Notes under the pieces: model-generated
What the model saw: the letters and a program-made list of their open reading frames with translations, nothing else
Told to the model about the DNA's origin: nothing
Database searches by the model: none
Shown: positions 61,614 through 64,000 of the stretch, in pieces
Layout: every line of letters starts with the position of its first letter
How positions within the stretch are numbered: position 1 is the first letter of the stretch
Position numbers and translations under genes: made by a program
Source of the DNA: Pedobacter frigiditerrae
GTDB taxonomy: Bacteria > Bacteroidota > Bacteroidia > Sphingobacteriales > Sphingobacteriaceae
Direction: 5' to 3'
NCBI RefSeq assembly: GCF_004331645.1
Contig: NZ_SJSK01000002.1
Location: 744,001-808,000 of the forward strand
Length of the DNA: 64,000 bases

Positions 61614-62048
61614 ATGAAATTTACAAAACTCGTATTATTTTCGTTTGCATTTAATTTTGTGATTATAGGTTTTGCAAGTGCTTATTATTTTGTCATTCCG
61701 CAAGCGTTTTTCTCTCAACGTAAAGATATGGCAATGATTTATTATAAATGCACAAGCTGTTCAGTTGCAATAGAAAACGCAGTTTCAGATTTCAATGGGG
61801 GGAATTATCAAATTATTTCTTGGGGGCTGCCCGATGGAAATCCCAAAAAATTAATAACAGTAAATTCAATTTTAGAATTAGACTACAATATCAAAAGCTT
61901 TCATGGTGGATGTATGTCAATACCATTAATAAACTGTTATAATAATAAAATGTATCAGCTTTTATTTAAAAAATATGGCAACCATTTCATCGGAGATGCA
62001 TTTCGAAAAGCTGTAAAATTGAATAATGGAAGCATCCCTCCCCAATAA
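61614..62048 (+). CDS. Secreted or membrane-anchored protein of unknown function
   Basis: 144 residues with an N-terminal hydrophobic segment (LVLFSFAFNFVIIGFASAYYFVIP). Contains CTSC (residues 46-49) and later CMSIPLINC. No domain recognised. Starts divergently from the DUF4395 gene (54 nt). Confidence 0.6.
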   Translation: MKFTKLVLFSFAFNFVIIGFASAYYFVIPQAFFSQRKDMAMIYYKCTSCSVAIENAVSDFNGGNYQIISWGLPDGNPKKLITVNSILELDYNIKSFHGGCMSIPLINCYNNKMYQLLFKKYGNHFIGDAFRKAVKLNNGSIPPQ

Positions 62049-62098
62049 TATTTTACCCTCCTATCAAATTCGTTCTTATATTTATTAAAGTGTTAGTC

Positions 62099-62136
62099 AT
62101 CCGATGAATTGAGCAAAATGCCTATATTCATCGGAT
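62099..62136. promoter_or_regulatory. 11-bp inverted repeat upstream of the DUF2339 gene
   Basis: ATCCGATGAAT (62099-62109) and ATTCATCGGAT (62126-62136) with a 16-nt spacer. Could be an operator for a GntR-type regulator or a hairpin; regulator not identified. Confidence 0.45.
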
Positions 62137-62156
62137 AACCATGAAAATTTAACTGA

Positions 62157-64000
62157 ATGGATAATAAGGACGAGAAATTAAACTTACTGTTAATAAAGCT
62201 GGAAAATCTTTCCATCAGGCAACAAGATTTTGGAACAGAAATAAATATTTTAAGGGAAGAAATAAGGCAATTACAAGGGGGTATAGTACCAGCAATTCCG
62301 CAAAGCGAATATCAATCTAAACCTGTTGAGAAAATTAAAACTACTCCCGTAAGTTCTGCTCCTATTACCACTCCCCCACCTTTCCAAGCTAAGCCACAGC
62401 CTCAATTTAAACAGCCAAGTTTTACAGACAAGTTTAAAAGAGAAAATATTGGCAAATCTGATTTCGAGAAGTTCATTGGCGAAAATCTAATCAGCAAAAT
62501 CGGGATTTTAATATTAGTCATCGGCGTTGCCTTTGGCGCAAAACTAGCCATCGATAAAGGACTGATTAGTCCGTTAACCAGAATCATTTTAGGGTATTTA
62601 GTTGGTGTTGGCTTAATGGGGTTTGCGATTAAACTCAAAGCAAAATACGAAAGTTTTAGTGCTGTTTTATTGAGCGGTTCTATAGCCATTATGTATTTCA
62701 TTACTTATGCAGCTTATGGCTATTACCAGCTCATTCCTCAAACAATGGCATTCGTGTTGATGGCTGTTTTCACCTCATTTACAGTCGTCGCTGCTATAAA
62801 ATATAATCAACAAGTTATTGCACATATCGGGATGGTTGGCGCTTATGCAGTTCCATTTTTGTTAAGCGATGGCTCTGGAAAAGTGGTTATCCTCTTTTCT
62901 TACATGGCCATCATCAACCTTGGTATTTTGGTTTTAGCCTTCAAAAAACATTGGAAACCTTTATTTTATTTATCGTTCGGCATTACATGGCTCATCTTTT
63001 TAGCTTGGCGAATTCCGCTGAGCGATGGTTTAAGTTATGCTAAGATAACCCTCCTATTTTCTGGCATTTTCTTTATTACTTTTTATATTACCAATCTGGC
63101 GTATAAAGTAATCAAGAAAGAACAATTCAACATTACCGATGTAATTATTCTATTGTTAAACTCTTTCATTTTCTATGGCATCGGTTATTATGCCTTAAAT
63201 GAATCCCCAAATGGAAGTGAGTTATTAGGCTTATTTACTTTAGGCAATGCCATCATTCACTTTGTGGTAAGTTTAATCATATATAAAAGAAAGCTTGCCG
63301 ACAAAAATCTTTTCTACTTTATCTTGGCAATGGTCATTACATTTATCACTATGGCTGTTCCCGTACAATTAAGTGGCAATTGGGTAACTATATTCTGGGT
63401 GGTTGAAGCTTCTATCCTCTTCTACTTAGGCAGGACGAAAAACATAGCTATCTATGAAAAACTGTCTTTTCCATTGATATTTTTAGCGTTTTTTAGTTTA
63501 CTTCAAGATTGGTCGTTAACCTCAAGCGAGTTCGATTACATTTATGATTATGTACCAACCAAGCCATTCTTTAATGTAGGGTTTTTGAGTGCTTGTATAT
63601 TTATTACAGCTTTTTCTATAATGTTTATTGTTAATAGAAAACCAAAGGCTGAAGATGAAAAAAGCAATGGTTTAAGGGAGATACTGAGTTATATTATTCT
63701 CAGTATTTTAATTGTAGTTGTTTACTATACCTTCAGAAAAGAGATTGCCAACTATTTCGAGAATTTATATCAGTACACTAAAGTTGATTTAAAACTAAAT
63801 TCCAAAGAAGACTACGATTTTGCCTATAATTACAATTATCCTTTGTTGAAAACAGCTTGTGTTTACATCTACACACTACTATTCGCCAGTATTTTAACCT
63901 ACCTGAATATAAGCAAAATAAAAAGCAAAGAGTTAGCCGTTACAAATGCAATATTAAACGTGTTAACCATTTTGGCTTTTCTTACCCAAGGATTATATGT
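62157..64000 (+). CDS. DUF2339 polytopic membrane protein (partial)
   Basis: ATG at 62157; open to the window end (about 614 residues read). Residues 1-45 form a coiled coil (LLLIKLENLSIRQQDFGTEINIL). A proline-rich linker follows (SSAPITTPPPFQAKPQPQF). Many helices then begin at SKIGILILVIGVAFGAKLAI. This layout is DUF2339. The C-terminal half is cut off. Function unknown; related proteins are very large multi-pass membrane proteins. Confidence 0.85.
   Translation, partial: MDNKDEKLNLLLIKLENLSIRQQDFGTEINILREEIRQLQGGIVPAIPQSEYQSKPVEKIKTTPVSSAPITTPPPFQAKPQPQFKQPSFTDKFKRENIGKSDFEKFIGENLISKIGILILVIGVAFGAKLAIDKGLISPLTRIILGYLVGVGLMGFAIKLKAKYESFSAVLLSGSIAIMYFITYAAYGYYQLIPQTMAFVLMAVFTSFTVVAAIKYNQQVIAHIGMVGAYAVPFLLSDGSGKVVILFSYMAIINLGILVLAFKKHWKPLFYLSFGITWLIFLAWRIPLSDGLSYAKITLLFSGIFFITFYITNLAYKVIKKEQFNITDVIILLLNSFIFYGIGYYALNESPNGSELLGLFTLGNAIIHFVVSLIIYKRKLADKNLFYFILAMVITFITMAVPVQLSGNWVTIFWVVEASILFYLGRTKNIAIYEKLSFPLIFLAFFSLLQDWSLTSSEFDYIYDYVPTKPFFNVGFLSACIFITAFSIMFIVNRKPKAEDEKSNGLREILSYIILSILIVVVYYTFRKEIANYFENLYQYTKVDLKLNSKEDYDFAYNYNYPLLKTACVYIYTLLFASILTYLNISKIKSKELAVTNAILNVLTILAFLTQGLY

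Overview
The window is chromosomal DNA from a Bacteroidota bacterium, most likely Sphingobacteriaceae (Pedobacter-like). The evidence is gene content (GldC, a type IX secretion C-terminal domain, BatA, DUF4199, DUF3810, DUF2520, GH3, YkuD_2), low-GC coding sequence, -7 promoter elements of the form TAnnTTTG, almost no Shine-Dalgarno sequences, and many short palindromic repeats between genes. No tRNA, rRNA, CRISPR array, prophage or classical insertion sequence is visible. The genus is inferred.

Layout. 1-8.7 kb (minus): a probable operon of a BatA-type protein, a dihydroorotase-like protein lacking metal ligands, an acidic unknown protein, DUF4199, two family-2 glycosyltransferases, a membrane protein and a truncated GH3 gene. 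9-13 kb: three L,D-transpeptidase-family genes. 13-21 kb (plus): a complete histidine operon hisG-D-C-B-H-A-F-IE, preceded by a promoter and a previously untracked 19-residue leader peptide with six histidines, so a candidate attenuator. 21-29 kb: WD40, YceH, GxxExxY, NlpC/P60, universal stress protein, ferredoxin, acyl-CoA reductase and a T9SS cargo protein. 29.7-32.5 kb: small protein-ftsE, then grpE-dnaJ. 32.7-40.8 kb: DUF3472 protein, lipoproteins, a NatAB-like ABC exporter, SDR, Ppx/GppA, Maf, Spy-like. 41-51 kb: KdsC-like, iscX, fdx, DUF2520, and a split cytochrome c maturation locus (ccmF, E, D, C, B) with msrA and gdhA between its parts. 51-64 kb: ogt, YetF-like, lipocalin, gldC, RhlE-like helicase, pyrC, DUF3810, miaE, hscA, DUF4395, and a truncated DUF2339 gene.

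Most striking signal. At least three families of short elements begin with TAACC and carry iteron-like inner repeats in inverted pairs. They sit immediately behind stop codons. Two inverted pairs enclose a small PD-(D/E)XK nuclease-like gene: family 1 (CCCCTAAA ends) encloses a DUF559 gene between hisA and hisF, and family 2 (ATATAAG iterons) encloses a GxxExxY gene between yceH and an nlpC gene. Short nuclease-free copies of both families are in the same window. The DUF559 copy has fused the nuclease reading frame to hisF and replaced the native hisF start. Another family-1 copy supplies the C-terminus of HisC and the N-terminus of HisB. I infer a class of nuclease-associated palindromic mobile elements with non-autonomous derivatives; this is the best candidate here for an undescribed system.

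Other points: CcmE has CxxxY instead of HxxxY (variant System I), two divergent dihydroorotases exist, and several -7 boxes lie only 4-9 nt before start codons, which predicts leaderless or near-leaderless mRNAs.
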